Positions 1 to 5,894 are shown, counted from the first letter of the stretch. The stretch: 8,529 nucleotides of DNA from an uncultured Ruminococcus sp. (GCA_902778205.1 CACYWX010000119.1:2669-11197), one strand, 5' to 3'. Program-made: numbers and translations. Notes: generated by a model not told the origin, from the sequence alone.

Positions 1-94
1 TGGTCAGAATAACGCCCACCACCGGATGCACGAAGTACGCGAAAACGATCAGCGGGATCGGGATCTGAAAGTGATTGTTTTGATTGTTCGCCAA
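1..94 (-). CDS. Probable small membrane protein, N-terminus only (runs off the left edge)
   Basis: This minus-strand frame stays open from a TTG codon at 92-94 to the window edge. It reads M-A-N-N-Q-N-N-H-F-Q-I-P-I-P followed by a strongly hydrophobic stretch (LIVFAYFVHPVVGVILT) that looks like a membrane segment. An in-frame TGA lies just upstream (about 117-119), so the start must fall between them. The only plausible start is TTG, preceded by an AAGGAG-type ribosome binding site about 13 bases upstream, which is somewhat far. It begins 63 bases after the isomerase stop, on the same strand, so it may be cotranscribed. A short polar head followed by a hydrophobic segment suggests a small membrane-anchored protein, but only 31 residues are visible and no family is recognised. 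The existence of the gene is inferred from frame, composition and the binding site. Confidence 0.42.
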   Translation of the reverse strand, partial: MANNQNNHFQIPIPLIVFAYFVHPVVGVILT

Positions 95-157
95 TGGTTC
101 CGGAATTCTCCTTCCTCAGAATTGTCCGGACGGCAGCTCCCCCGTCCGCGGGACCGC

Positions 158-889
158 TCAGGCGTCCGCCTTGTCCTGGGCGAAGAGGTAGTCGATGCAG
201 CGCTGGACCTCTTCCTTGCCGGTAGGATCCAGGCCCTCGCTCTCCACCACGATGCCCAGACCGTTGTCGATGGCATACCGGCGGACAGCCGCCACGGGAG
301 CGGTGCCGGAGCCGAGAGAGCAGCCGTGGCCCTCCGCGTCGCCGTCCTTCAGATGGACCACCCGCACCCGGCTTCCCAGCCGCTTCAGGGTCTCCACGGG
401 ATCCAGCTTCGCCACATAGGCCCAGTAGGTGTCCAGCTCGAAGAACACATCCGCCCGCGCCTCCAGCTCCCGGTGGATCTGATAGCCCTCGGGCATGTCG
501 TAGAACTCGTGGGAGTGGTTGTGGTAGCCCAGCTCGATGCCCTCGGCCCGGAGCTTCGGAGCCAGCTCGTTCACCTGCGCGATGAAGGTGTCCAGCTTTT
601 CCTTCGTGGAAAGATCGTGGCCGGGGATGATGTAGTTGTGGTTGCCGATGGTCTTGTGGTACTTCACGGTGCCCTCAAAGTCGGAAAGCAGCTCTCCGAG
701 ACCGCTGTGGGTGCCGGAGACGACCAGACCGTACTTGTCCAGCATGGCCTTCACATCTTCCGCGCTGTGGCCGAAGAAGCCCGCGAACTCCACGGTCTTG
801 TAGCCCATTTCCGCGACGGCGCGAAGCGCTCCGTCCAGGTCCTGTCCGGTGATGTCCCGGAGGCTGTACATCTGAATCCCGTATTCCAT
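158..889 (-). CDS. Sugar phosphate isomerase/epimerase (xylose-isomerase-like TIM barrel)
   Basis: A 243-residue cytoplasmic protein of the AP-endonuclease-2/xylose-isomerase-like TIM-barrel superfamily, whose members isomerise or epimerise sugars and inositol derivatives with a bound divalent metal. The family opening is present (MEYGIQMYSLRD, residues 1-12), then YKTVEFAGFFGHS (30-42), GYHNHSHEF (121-129), FFELDTYWA (149-157), VVHLKDGD (177-184) and VVESEG (214-219). By family analogy Asp153, His179 and Glu216/Glu218 are likely metal or substrate ligands. Length is near the usual 250-290. I place the start at the ATG ending at 889, because the ATG at 899-901 directly abuts the AGAGG motif and leaves no spacing. 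The gene has its own sigma-A-type promoter (937-965). The substrate cannot be told from sequence. The nearby mannose-6-phosphate isomerase suggests a general carbohydrate setting, but it lies on the other strand in a separate transcript. Confidence 0.9.
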   Translation of the reverse strand: MEYGIQMYSLRDITGQDLDGALRAVAEMGYKTVEFAGFFGHSAEDVKAMLDKYGLVVSGTHSGLGELLSDFEGTVKYHKTIGNHNYIIPGHDLSTKEKLDTFIAQVNELAPKLRAEGIELGYHNHSHEFYDMPEGYQIHRELEARADVFFELDTYWAYVAKLDPVETLKRLGSRVRVVHLKDGDAEGHGCSLGSGTAPVAAVRRYAIDNGLGIVVESEGLDPTGKEEVQRCIDYLFAQDKADA

Positions 890-936
890 GACTGTTACCA
901 TCCTCTGTATTTTTTTGGCATACCGCCATTGGGAAT

Positions 937-965
937 ATTATAGTCAATTCCCCTGTGAAATGCAA
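937..965 (-). promoter_or_regulatory. Sigma-A promoter for the sugar isomerase gene
   Basis: On the minus strand the -35 box is TTGCAT (960-965) and the -10 box is TATAAT (937-942), separated by exactly 17 bases. The expected transcription start is near 930, giving a leader of about 40 bases before the ATG at 889. The leader holds an AGAGG motif but no obvious riboswitch-like structure. Confidence 0.8.
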
Positions 966-1014
966 GTTCTTTTTTTAACTTTTAAGAAAAGGTTTTCCGT
1001 TCCTTCAGAATCCT

Positions 1015-1032
1015 AAGAATCCTCAGATTCTT
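1015..1032 (-). other. Stem-loop over the stop codon of the nuclease-like gene
   Basis: A perfect 7-bp inverted repeat, AAGAATC (1015-1021) and GATTCTT (1026-1032), with a 4-base loop overlaps the TGA at 1023-1025. A partial direct repeat, AGAATCCT, also occurs twice at about 1007-1022. No T-run follows on the minus strand, so this is not a standard intrinsic terminator. It could protect the 3' end or act as a weak terminator, and transcription may continue into the isomerase gene. Confidence 0.35.
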
Positions 1033-1763
1033 CCATAAGTCACGGCGCGTCCAGCCCGTCCGACGGGGATGAGAACGCCCCGCTTCTCCAGCACCTTCAT
1101 GGCAGCCCGTGCGGTCTCCGCGCGCGTCCGGGCCGCCTTTGCGAATTCCTTCACAGTGAAGGCGTCCGGCAGGGAGTCCGGGATGGCGCGGCGGTAGTCG
1201 TCGTCCGTGGCCAGCACAATCATGTCCGTCAGCTCCGTGGGGATCCGCTCGACCCGGTGGGAGCCCCTCTTGCCGGTCCGGTCCCATCCGTCCGCCCGGC
1301 GGTACTCGTCCATCTCAAGCACGGGTCCCAGCACCTCAAGCCGGGGATGGGCCGCATAGGGCAGGATCCGGACCAGCTCGAACAACAGATCGCAGATCCC
1401 CTCCTTCTTCGGGGACAGGTGCCGGGGGGACAGGGCGCCGGTCTCCGGGTCGATCCAGGACACGTAATTTCTTCCCGCCAGGGGATGGACCAGCCGCACC
1501 CGGTACTCCGGCAGATAGGCGGCCAGCTTCGGTCCCAGCCCGGAGAAGCCCTTCGTCTCGATCTCCGTGATCAGGTCCCCCCGCCGGATGTCCGCCACGT
1601 AGCCGTTCGTGGGGACCTCCAGATAAGCGGGATCCTCCTCGAAGTATTTCTTCAATATGATATGCAGCTTCTTCTCCTTCAGCGTCCCGATGCCAGAGCG
1701 CTCCTGCTCCTCCAGCGCCGCGGCGTCCACAGCCCGGTAGAACCGCGCCCTGTTCACCTCCAT
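1023..1763 (-). CDS. PD-(D/E)XK nuclease-like protein with C-terminal winged helix
   Basis: A 246-residue soluble protein. The ATG ending at 1763 is fixed by an excellent GGAGG seven bases upstream; the same frame extends further upstream, but there it overlaps the BlaI-type gene and has shadow-like composition. Residues 28-95 resemble a restriction-endonuclease fold: a helix (KEKKLHIILKKYF), VPTNGYVADI with Asp58, a hairpin, then ITEIETKGF with Glu69-Thr70-Lys71 as the D...ExK signature. The middle (about 98-175) contains YVSWIDPETG and a DGWDRTGKRGSHRVERIP segment that looks conserved. Residues 200-246 (FTVKEFAKAARTRAETARAAMKVLEKRGVL) look like a winged helix-turn-helix. It overlaps the repressor gene by 10 bases, so the two are cotranscribed and probably translationally coupled. 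I think it belongs to an uncharacterised clostridial family. Nuclease activity is inferred from the motif only; it could instead be a DNA-binding regulator with a dead nuclease fold. Confidence 0.8.
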   Translation of the reverse strand: MEVNRARFYRAVDAAALEEQERSGIGTLKEKKLHIILKKYFEEDPAYLEVPTNGYVADIRRGDLITEIETKGFSGLGPKLAAYLPEYRVRLVHPLAGRNYVSWIDPETGALSPRHLSPKKEGICDLLFELVRILPYAAHPRLEVLGPVLEMDEYRRADGWDRTGKRGSHRVERIPTELTDMIVLATDDDYRRAIPDSLPDAFTVKEFAKAARTRAETARAAMKVLEKRGVLIPVGRAGRAVTYGRI

Positions 1764-2152
1764 CGGGAGTCCTCCGCACCGTCCAGCCAGCGGAGAAGTC
1801 CGTCCGCGTCCGCCGGGCTGAGTCCGTCCGGGAACAGAGCCGTCATCAAAGACTCCACGGAGCCGCCGTGAACCCGCGTGAAAAAGTCCCGGGTCAGCGC
1901 GCCGATATAGTCGTCCCGGGACACAAGGGGCCTCCACACGTATTCCCTGCCCTGCTTGTCCGCCTCCAGAAAGCCCCTGTTCTTCAGCCGGTCCAGGAAG
2001 GAAATCACCGTGGAGGTTTTCCAGCCCTTGTCCGGGTCCGTCAGAAGCATCACTCTGGCGGTGGTCACGGGAGGAGCGCACCTCCACACCGCCAGCATCA
2101 CCTCAAGCTCTGCCTCGGGAAGCCGTCCCGCCATGCTCTTCTCTCCGTCCAT
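1754..2152 (-). CDS. BlaI/MecI/CopY-family transcriptional repressor
   Basis: A 132-residue winged-helix repressor of the Penicillinase_R family. Signature segments are LPEAELEVMLAVWRC (11-25), GWKTSTVISFLDRLKNRGFLE (43-63), containing the recognition helix, and KQGREYVWRPLVSRDDY (66-82). The C-terminal helices (about 83-128) are the usual dimerisation part. Members bind dyad operators as dimers and are normally released when a BlaR1/MecR1 sensor protease cleaves them, or by metal in CopY. The start at 2150-2152 has an AAGGAGG six to seven bases upstream and begins at the conserved N-terminal helix; a longer in-frame start at 2260 lies upstream of the promoter and is rejected. No BlaR1-type M56 peptidase gene lies beside it. 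The next gene instead encodes a nuclease-like protein and overlaps it by 10 bases. The usual TACA/TGTA operator dyad was not clearly seen in the promoter. Confidence 0.9.
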   Translation of the reverse strand: MDGEKSMAGRLPEAELEVMLAVWRCAPPVTTARVMLLTDPDKGWKTSTVISFLDRLKNRGFLEADKQGREYVWRPLVSRDDYIGALTRDFFTRVHGGSVESLMTALFPDGLSPADADGLLRWLDGAEDSRWR

Positions 2153-2182
2153 TCCGCCCCTCCTTCCATCCGAATTTCTCCC

Positions 2183-2211
2183 ATTATACCGCGGGACAGC
2201 AGAAAAGTCAA
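2183..2211 (-). promoter_or_regulatory. Sigma-A promoter for the repressor / nuclease-like pair
   Basis: On the minus strand TTGACT (2206-2211) and TATAAT (2183-2188) are separated by 17 bases. The predicted start near 2176 gives a short leader of about 24 bases that is mostly ribosome binding site. The promoter lies back-to-back with the ROK promoter; the -35 boxes are 65 bases apart across an AT-rich stretch (about 2235-2276) where operators could lie. Confidence 0.85.
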
Positions 2212-2276
2212 GGACCGCGGCGGGCGGGAGATTGTGAGCAAACTGTTGTTTTTTAAGCAATATTTATTTTTGTTTC

Positions 2277-2305
2277 TTGACTTTTTGAAATTAATGGAGT
2301 ATAAT
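2277..2305 (+). promoter_or_regulatory. Sigma-A promoter for the ROK regulator - manA operon
   Basis: TTGACT (2277-2282) and TATAAT (2300-2305) are 17 bases apart, giving a start near 2312. The leader to the ATG at 2376 is about 64 bases and carries AAGGAG (2365-2370), five bases before the start codon. The AT-rich upstream sequence (2240-2276) could act as an UP element. A ROK regulator often binds its own promoter, so self-control here is plausible but not shown. Confidence 0.87.
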
Positions 2306-2375
2306 AGCTTCATAGGGAATACCGCCGCCATATGACAGGCGAGTTCGAAGGGCGGAATGCCCGTAAGGAGCAGCC

Positions 2376-3440
2376 ATGAACAACAGCGTTATTCTGAAAA
2401 GCATAAAATACGAGAGCATCAAGGCAATTTTCACCTCCATCGCCGACGCGGAACGGATCAGCCGCGCGGAGATCTCCGCCAAGACGGACCTCAGCCTGGT
2501 GACCGTGGGCAAGATCGCCGACGCCCTGCTGGAGCTGGGGATCGTATCCCAGATCAAGGAGGTCCGGCCCCAGGCGGGCAGACGCGCGGGTCTGCTCAGC
2601 GTCAATCAGGACAAGTTCGCCGTCATCCTCAACATCACCTCCTACGAATTCCGCTGCGCCATCCTGAACCTCCAGCTGAACCTCATCGAACGGTACGCCT
2701 TCGCCTACCGCTCCAACTGCACCTTCCAGGAGAATCTGGCGGCCTTCCTCGGCGAAGCGTCCCAGTATGTGAACCGCAAGTACAACATGACCGAGTGCTT
2801 CGGCGTGGGCGTGGCGGTGCCGGGTCCCTACCGGGCGGAGGACGACGCCGTGCTGTCCAGCCGCGTTCCGGAGCTCTGCTCCATCCGGCTGAAGGAGTCC
2901 GTCCGCCGGTATTTCAGGGACGTGCCCCTGCTCATCGACTCCCACATCAACGCCGCGGCCCGCTCCAACATCACCCACGTGGAGGACTACGCCCGGAAGA
3001 ACATCGTCTACTGGTATGTGGGCTCCCACTATATCTGCGGAGTCTATCTGGTGAACGGGAGCCTGATTCTCGGCAAGGACGGCCATGCCTGCGACTTCGG
3101 CTCCGTCACCCAGCTCACCGACCTGACCCTGGAGGACAAGATCAGCCTCTGCCGGAACGAGAACGAATGCGCCGAGCCCCTCGCCAACGCCCTGTACAAC
3201 ACCGCGAAGGTCCTCTCGCCCCACACCATGATCCTGGACTTCGACCTTCCCTACTCCTGCGACCGGCTGATCCCCCTGATGGAGGACATCCTGAAGATGA
3301 AATACCGGATGAAGCCCGACGAGATCCCCGAGCTGCGCAGAGCCTGGTGCAAGTCCTTCAACGCGCACCGGGGCCTGACCATGGGACTGCGGGAGCTCTG
3401 GCTGGACCGCATCGTATTCGGAACCCGCGACAGCGAATGA
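2376..3440 (+). CDS. ROK-family transcriptional regulator with a degenerate kinase site
   Basis: A 354-residue protein with the NagC/XylR layout: an N-terminal winged helix (about 12-75; ISRAEISAKTDLSLVTVGKIADALLELGIV) followed by an actin-like sugar-binding ROK domain (about 80-350). The fold is visible in FGVGVAVPGPYRAEDD (142-157) and LLIDSHINAAARSN (185-198). Key residues are lost. The phosphate-binding DxGxT-type loop is replaced by LNITSYEFRCAIL. The catalytic Asp of the usual E-N-D-A-N motif is His190. The zinc-binding histidine and CxCGxxGC cluster are absent, with GHACDFGSVTQ (236-246) in their place. It should therefore sense a sugar or sugar phosphate rather than phosphorylate one. 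It precedes manA by 15 bases in one operon and has a strong promoter. By context it probably controls mannose or related sugar use. The exact ligand is unknown. Confidence 0.9.
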   Translation: MNNSVILKSIKYESIKAIFTSIADAERISRAEISAKTDLSLVTVGKIADALLELGIVSQIKEVRPQAGRRAGLLSVNQDKFAVILNITSYEFRCAILNLQLNLIERYAFAYRSNCTFQENLAAFLGEASQYVNRKYNMTECFGVGVAVPGPYRAEDDAVLSSRVPELCSIRLKESVRRYFRDVPLLIDSHINAAARSNITHVEDYARKNIVYWYVGSHYICGVYLVNGSLILGKDGHACDFGSVTQLTDLTLEDKISLCRNENECAEPLANALYNTAKVLSPHTMILDFDLPYSCDRLIPLMEDILKMKYRMKPDEIPELRRAWCKSFNAHRGLTMGLRELWLDRIVFGTRDSE

Positions 3441-3455
3441 ACGGAGGAACGAAAC

Positions 3456-4436
3456 ATGAACAAATATCCCCTTCTGCTCCGCCCCGTATCCAAGGAGATC
3501 ATCTGGGGCGGCGACCGTCTGCGCAGGGAGTACGGCAAGACCGCTCCCTTCGACAAAATCGCGGAATCCTGGGAACTGACGGTCCGCGAAAAGGAAATGT
3601 GCGTCATCGCGGGCGGTGAGTACGCCGGCATGACCCTGGGCAGCTACATCGCTTCCGCCAGACGGGACGTCCTCGGTCTGAACGGCGCGAAGTACGACCG
3701 GTTCCCCTTGCTCATCAAGTTCATCGACGCCGCGGACCGCCTGTCCATCCAGGTCCACCCGGACGACGAATACGGCCTGTCCCACGAGGGCGAGCTGGGC
3801 AAGACGGAGATGTGGTACATCATGGCGGCGGAGGAAGGCGCAAAGCTGGTCTACGGCCTGAAGCCCGGCCTGACTCCCGACGATTTCCGCCGGTACGTGG
3901 AGGAGAACCGCACCGAGGAGGCTCTGAACTTCGTGGACGTCCACGCGGGCGAGGTCTATTTCATCCCCTCCGGCCAGGTCCACGCCATCGGAGCCGGGAT
4001 CCTCATCGCGGAGATCCAGCAGAACTCCAACATCACCTACCGGGTCTACGACTACAACCGGCCCGGCGCTGACGGAAAGCCCCGGGAGCTCCACACGGCC
4101 AAGGCTCTGGACGTGGTAAAGATCCGCAGTGAGGCGGACATCGACGCGATCCGGTTCTCCGTTCCCCGCAAGCCGGCGGACAACTGGGAGATTCTGGCCT
4201 CCTGCGCCTATTTCGCCACCCTCCGCACCTCCACGGCTCCCGGCCGGACCGCTCTCTACGACTCCACCGACCGGAGCTTCGCCTCCCTGCTGGTGCTGGA
4301 TGCCGAAGACGCGCAGCTGGAATGCGGCCGGTTCATGGAGCCCATCCACAAGGGAGAGAGCTGGTTCATCCCCGCCGGATCCGGAGAGGTAAAGATCTCC
4401 GGCCGTGCCGAGGTCATCCTGACGGAAGTGAACTGA
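3456..4436 (+). CDS. manA: Mannose-6-phosphate isomerase, class I
   Basis: A 326-residue cytoplasmic zinc enzyme that interconverts mannose 6-phosphate and fructose 6-phosphate, linking mannose uptake to glycolysis and supplying precursors for mannosylated polymers. It has the short bacillus/clostridial class I layout: KEIIWGGDRL near the N-terminus (13-22), LIKFIDAADRLSIQVHPDDEY (86-106), GKTEMWYIM (115-123), VYFIPSGQVHAIGAGILIAEIQQNSNITYRVYDYNR (167-202), and a C-terminal cupin. Predicted zinc ligands Gln99, His101, Glu118 and His176 are all present, as is the catalytic-region Arg196 in TYRVYDYNR. Length matches Firmicutes homologues of about 315-325. The start follows GGAGG by eight bases. 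It is the second gene of the operon after the ROK regulator and is closed by a strong terminator. All expected active-site residues are intact, so activity is likely. Confidence 0.96.
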   Translation: MNKYPLLLRPVSKEIIWGGDRLRREYGKTAPFDKIAESWELTVREKEMCVIAGGEYAGMTLGSYIASARRDVLGLNGAKYDRFPLLIKFIDAADRLSIQVHPDDEYGLSHEGELGKTEMWYIMAAEEGAKLVYGLKPGLTPDDFRRYVEENRTEEALNFVDVHAGEVYFIPSGQVHAIGAGILIAEIQQNSNITYRVYDYNRPGADGKPRELHTAKALDVVKIRSEADIDAIRFSVPRKPADNWEILASCAYFATLRTSTAPGRTALYDSTDRSFASLLVLDAEDAQLECGRFMEPIHKGESWFIPAGSGEVKISGRAEVILTEVN

Positions 4437-4456
4437 ACACAAGCCCTCGCAACACC

Positions 4457-4498
4457 CGCGCGTGGGGAGAAAAAGCCTCTCCCTGCGCGCGTTTTTTT
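4457..4498 (+). terminator. Intrinsic terminator of the ROK - manA operon
   Basis: CGCGCG (4457-4462) pairs with CGCGCG (4486-4491), and GGGAGA pairs with TCTCCC inside, after a small internal mismatch. A run of seven T follows (4492-4498). It begins about 20 bases after the manA stop. The remaining 60 bases before the catalase remnant hold no recognisable gene. Confidence 0.9.
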
Positions 4499-4558
4499 GA
4501 CGGAAACGGTCATCGGAAGGCGGACCCGACTCCGGCTCCCGGCCCCTCCGCCTCTCCG

Positions 4559-4969
4559 TCACGCCCTCTTGTCGAAGGCGGGATTCCAGCCGTAGGAGTT
4601 CTGCGCGTCCAGATTGTTCTGTACGACGCCGAGGCTCTCCGCGAACCGCTGGTAATGGACCACCTCCCGCTCTCTGAGATAGCGGATGGGATCGCACACG
4701 TCCGGATCGTCGATGAGCCGGATCAGGTTGTCGTAGGTCACCCGGGCCTTCTGCTCCGCCGCCAGGTCCTCGTTGAGGTCCGCGATGGGGTCCACCTTCA
4801 CGCCGATATACTTGACGTCGAAGGGGACGCCCGCCGCTGACGCCGGATAGACGCCCGTGGTGTGATCCGTGAAGTATGCGTCGAAGCCCGACTTTTTGAT
4901 CTCCTCCACGGTCAGGTCCCGGGTCAGCTGGGTCAGAATCGCCCCGATCATCTCGAGGTGGGCCAGCTC
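4559..4969 (-). pseudogene. Manganese catalase / CotJC-like spore coat protein, 3' part of an interrupted gene
   Basis: This is the C-terminal ~136 residues of a manganese catalase-family protein (CotJC type; full length usually about 190-220). Homology begins at ELAHLEMIGA (4969 downward) and runs through AGVPF, DPIADLNEDLAAEQKARVTYDNLIRL, REREVVHYQRF and a GWNPAFDKRA tail typical of clostridial members. Of the five dimanganese ligands of the family, the fragment keeps the Glu and His of ELAH, the Glu in AAEQKAR and the His in EVVHYQRF. The first Glu, in the N-terminal helix (GELAAALRYL in CotJC), is missing. Upstream of 4969 the frame stays open but reads unrelated sequence (cysteine- and glycine-rich) into prophage DNA. 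An internal ATG at 4951 would give 130 residues with no ribosome binding site. As it stands it is not a functional gene. Excision of the adjoining element could restore it. Family relatives coat spores or degrade peroxide. Confidence 0.85.
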
Positions 4970-4995
4970 ACAAACCCCACAACCTACCCCATGAC
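4966..4995. other. Putative prophage attachment junction (one att half-site pair)
   Basis: Catalase homology ends between about 4969 and 4972, and different sequence starts at once: a GGGGTAGG / GTGGGGT-rich stretch on the minus strand (4973-4990) followed by the terminator of a phage-type cassette. The boundary falls inside a conserved coding motif rather than at a gene end, as is usual for large serine integrases. The exact crossover cannot be fixed without the other end, which lies outside the window. Confidence 0.6.
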
Positions 4996-5023
4996 AAAAA
5001 CAGGGCCTTCGTCCAGCCCTGTT
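4996..5023 (-). terminator. Intrinsic terminator of the terminal prophage cassette
   Basis: On the minus strand AACAGGGC (5016-5023) pairs perfectly with GCCCTGTT (4999-5006) across a 9-base loop and runs into T residues (4996-5000). It lies 22 bases after the ribbon-helix-helix gene and within about 30 bases of the junction, so it stops phage transcription before the catalase remnant. A-rich sequence on the other side (5024-5040) gives it some two-way character. Confidence 0.88.
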
Positions 5024-5044
5024 CTTTATTTTTCCTTCTTGTTT

Positions 5045-5260
5045 TTATCGTTTTTCGATATGCTCCTCCACCGCCCGGACAATCAGCGCGGTCCGGCTGA
5101 TTCCGGCGTCACCGGCGGCGCGGTCCAGCTTGTCCCGGAATCCCGCGGGCAGGGCCAGCGTCACCCGGTCGTAGTGCTCCGCCGCGTACTGGTTCCGGTA
5201 CGCCGTCGCCTCCGGGGTTTTGTCCCACGTGCGGGAGCGCGGTTTGGTGTTGTCGGACAT
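5045..5260 (-). CDS. Small ribbon-helix-helix (Arc/CopG-like) DNA-binding protein
   Basis: A 71-residue basic protein, the last gene before the attachment junction. The charged N-terminus (residues 1-29) carries a TPEATAYRNQYAAEHYDR segment. It is followed by a ribbon-helix-helix pattern: strand DRVTLALPAG (31-40), helix FRDKLDRAAGDAG (41-53), turn, and helix SRTALIVRAVEEHIEKR (55-71). Such proteins bind DNA as dimers through the strand. The start has AAGGAGG six bases upstream; that site sits just before the stop of the preceding gene, so the genes are tightly coupled. Possible roles are autorepressor of the cassette, phage accessory regulator, or recombination directionality factor. The last is only a suggestion from its position beside the att junction. 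An antitoxin role is less supported, as no toxin-like partner is recognised beside it. Confidence 0.82.
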   Translation of the reverse strand: MSDNTKPRSRTWDKTPEATAYRNQYAAEHYDRVTLALPAGFRDKLDRAAGDAGISRTALIVRAVEEHIEKR

Positions 5261-5271
5261 GTCAGGCCTCC

Positions 5272-5544
5272 TTATGCCACCGAAATCGTCCGGTATCCCT
5301 TGCCGTCAAACCAGTGGATGACGGGTTTGTCACCGGCATTGGTGAGGACCTCAGAGAGGAGGTGGACCGTGCCGTCCAGGGTGACGAGGATCTCTCCGGC
5401 CTCGTTGGTGCAGGGATTGACGGACTCGGGAATAGAAACAGTGACGGGTTCGCTGAGCGTCGCGGCAGCGTGGGGACGTACAGTGTAGGCGGTCTGCTTC
5501 TCGTGGGCAAGGACTCCGTAATTTGCATAAATGGTGGTTTTCAT
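5272..5544 (-). CDS. Small protein of unknown function, prophage cassette gene 2
   Basis: A 90-residue protein that I do not recognise. It begins MKTTIYANYGVLAHEKQ, continues with an alternating polar/hydrophobic pattern (YTVRPHAAATLSEPVTVSIPESVNPC; EILVTLDGTVHLLSEVLTNAGDKPVIHWFDGKGYRTISVA), and has no membrane segment or signal peptide. The pattern suggests a mostly beta-stranded small soluble domain. I place the start at 5544, where GGAAG lies about six bases upstream; an in-frame ATG at 5592 lies inside the end of the preceding gene and is less likely. It is the middle gene of a three-gene unit. Its stop lies 11 bases before the next start. Compact proteins in this position at prophage ends are often accessory (lysogenic conversion) genes, but no function is supported by sequence. 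Confidence 0.72.
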   Translation of the reverse strand: MKTTIYANYGVLAHEKQTAYTVRPHAAATLSEPVTVSIPESVNPCTNEAGEILVTLDGTVHLLSEVLTNAGDKPVIHWFDGKGYRTISVA

Positions 5545-5581
5545 GGTGCGCTTCCTTTCTGCCCCATGGAGGGCTGTGTGA

Positions 5582-5857
5582 TTATTTTCCAAAGCAGCGG
5601 ATCCGGTCAGCCACGCGGAAGGCGGCGGAGGAGCTCAGTGCGTCGCGCTTATCGATGATGTGCCGAGCGTCGTCAATGGTCTTGGCCGGGGCAAAATACG
5701 CGGCAACCTTTTCCCAGACCTCGATGTCGCGCTCGTAGGCCTTGCATCCGGTGGACTCCAAGCGTTCCCGCGCCGTCCGGATATTGCTCTCGATGGTCCC
5801 GAAGAGGCCGTTCAGGATGTTCTCCGCCCACTTGACCTGCTTTTCGCTTCCCTTCAT
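5582..5857 (-). CDS. Small KGSEKQVKWAE-type protein of unknown function, prophage cassette gene 1
   Basis: A 91-residue charged, probably helical protein. The N-terminal segment KGSEKQVKWAENILNGLF (2-19) is of a type I associate with small genes on Clostridia phages and conjugative elements. Next comes IESNIRTARERLESTGCKAYERDIEVWEKVAAYFAPAKTIDDARHIIDKRD (22-72), probably two or three amphipathic helices, then SSSAAFRVADRIRCFGK. There is no membrane segment. The start at 5857 follows AAGGAG by seven bases; a longer frame up to 5938 would cross the promoter and is rejected. It is the first gene after a perfect consensus promoter, about 45 bases downstream of the predicted start site, which suggests strong expression in the lysogen. 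Function unknown; a DNA- or protein-binding accessory role is only a guess. Confidence 0.78.
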   Translation of the reverse strand: MKGSEKQVKWAENILNGLFGTIESNIRTARERLESTGCKAYERDIEVWEKVAAYFAPAKTIDDARHIIDKRDALSSSAAFRVADRIRCFGK

Positions 5858-5894
5858 GTCCGTTCTCCTTCCGCGGGTTATTCGGGACCCGCTC

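Noticed and set aside
26..943. 305-codon plus-strand open frame across the sugar isomerase
   Set aside because: It lies antisense to a gene with clear TIM-barrel family motifs and its own promoter; the translated product has shadow composition.
1764..2087. Upstream extension of the nuclease-like gene to 2087 (354 codons)
   Set aside because: The extra codons lie in another frame of the BlaI-type gene and look non-biological. The ATG at 1763 has an ideal GGAGG site and begins the recognisable protein.
2231..2245. lac-operator-like ATTGTGAGC sequence
   Set aside because: There is only one half, no symmetric partner, and no LacI-family regulator in the window.
4519..4552. GGCGGA...TCCGCC inverted repeat after the catalase remnant, as a minus-strand terminator
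   Set aside because: The loop is 22 bases, the stem only 6-7 bp, and no T-run follows on the minus strand; in GC-rich sequence this is expected by chance.
2310..4697. Very long minus-strand open frame (795 codons) opposite the ROK regulator and manA
   Set aside because: It is a shadow frame created by the GC-rich third positions of two well-supported plus-strand genes. Its protein has biased Val/Gly/Asp/Arg composition, no family motifs and no ribosome binding site.
4559..4951. The 130-codon frame as a complete small gene starting at 4951
   Set aside because: Catalase homology continues upstream of that ATG (ELAHLE), no ribosome binding site precedes it, and the N-terminal metal ligand is missing. 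It is a gene fragment, not a native small protein.
5045..5544. Toxin-antitoxin pair made of the ribbon-helix-helix protein and the 90-residue protein
   Set aside because: The 90-residue protein shows no known toxin motif (RelE, MazF, PIN, HipA or similar), and the ribbon-helix-helix gene comes last rather than overlapping a toxin gene. Possible, but not supported.
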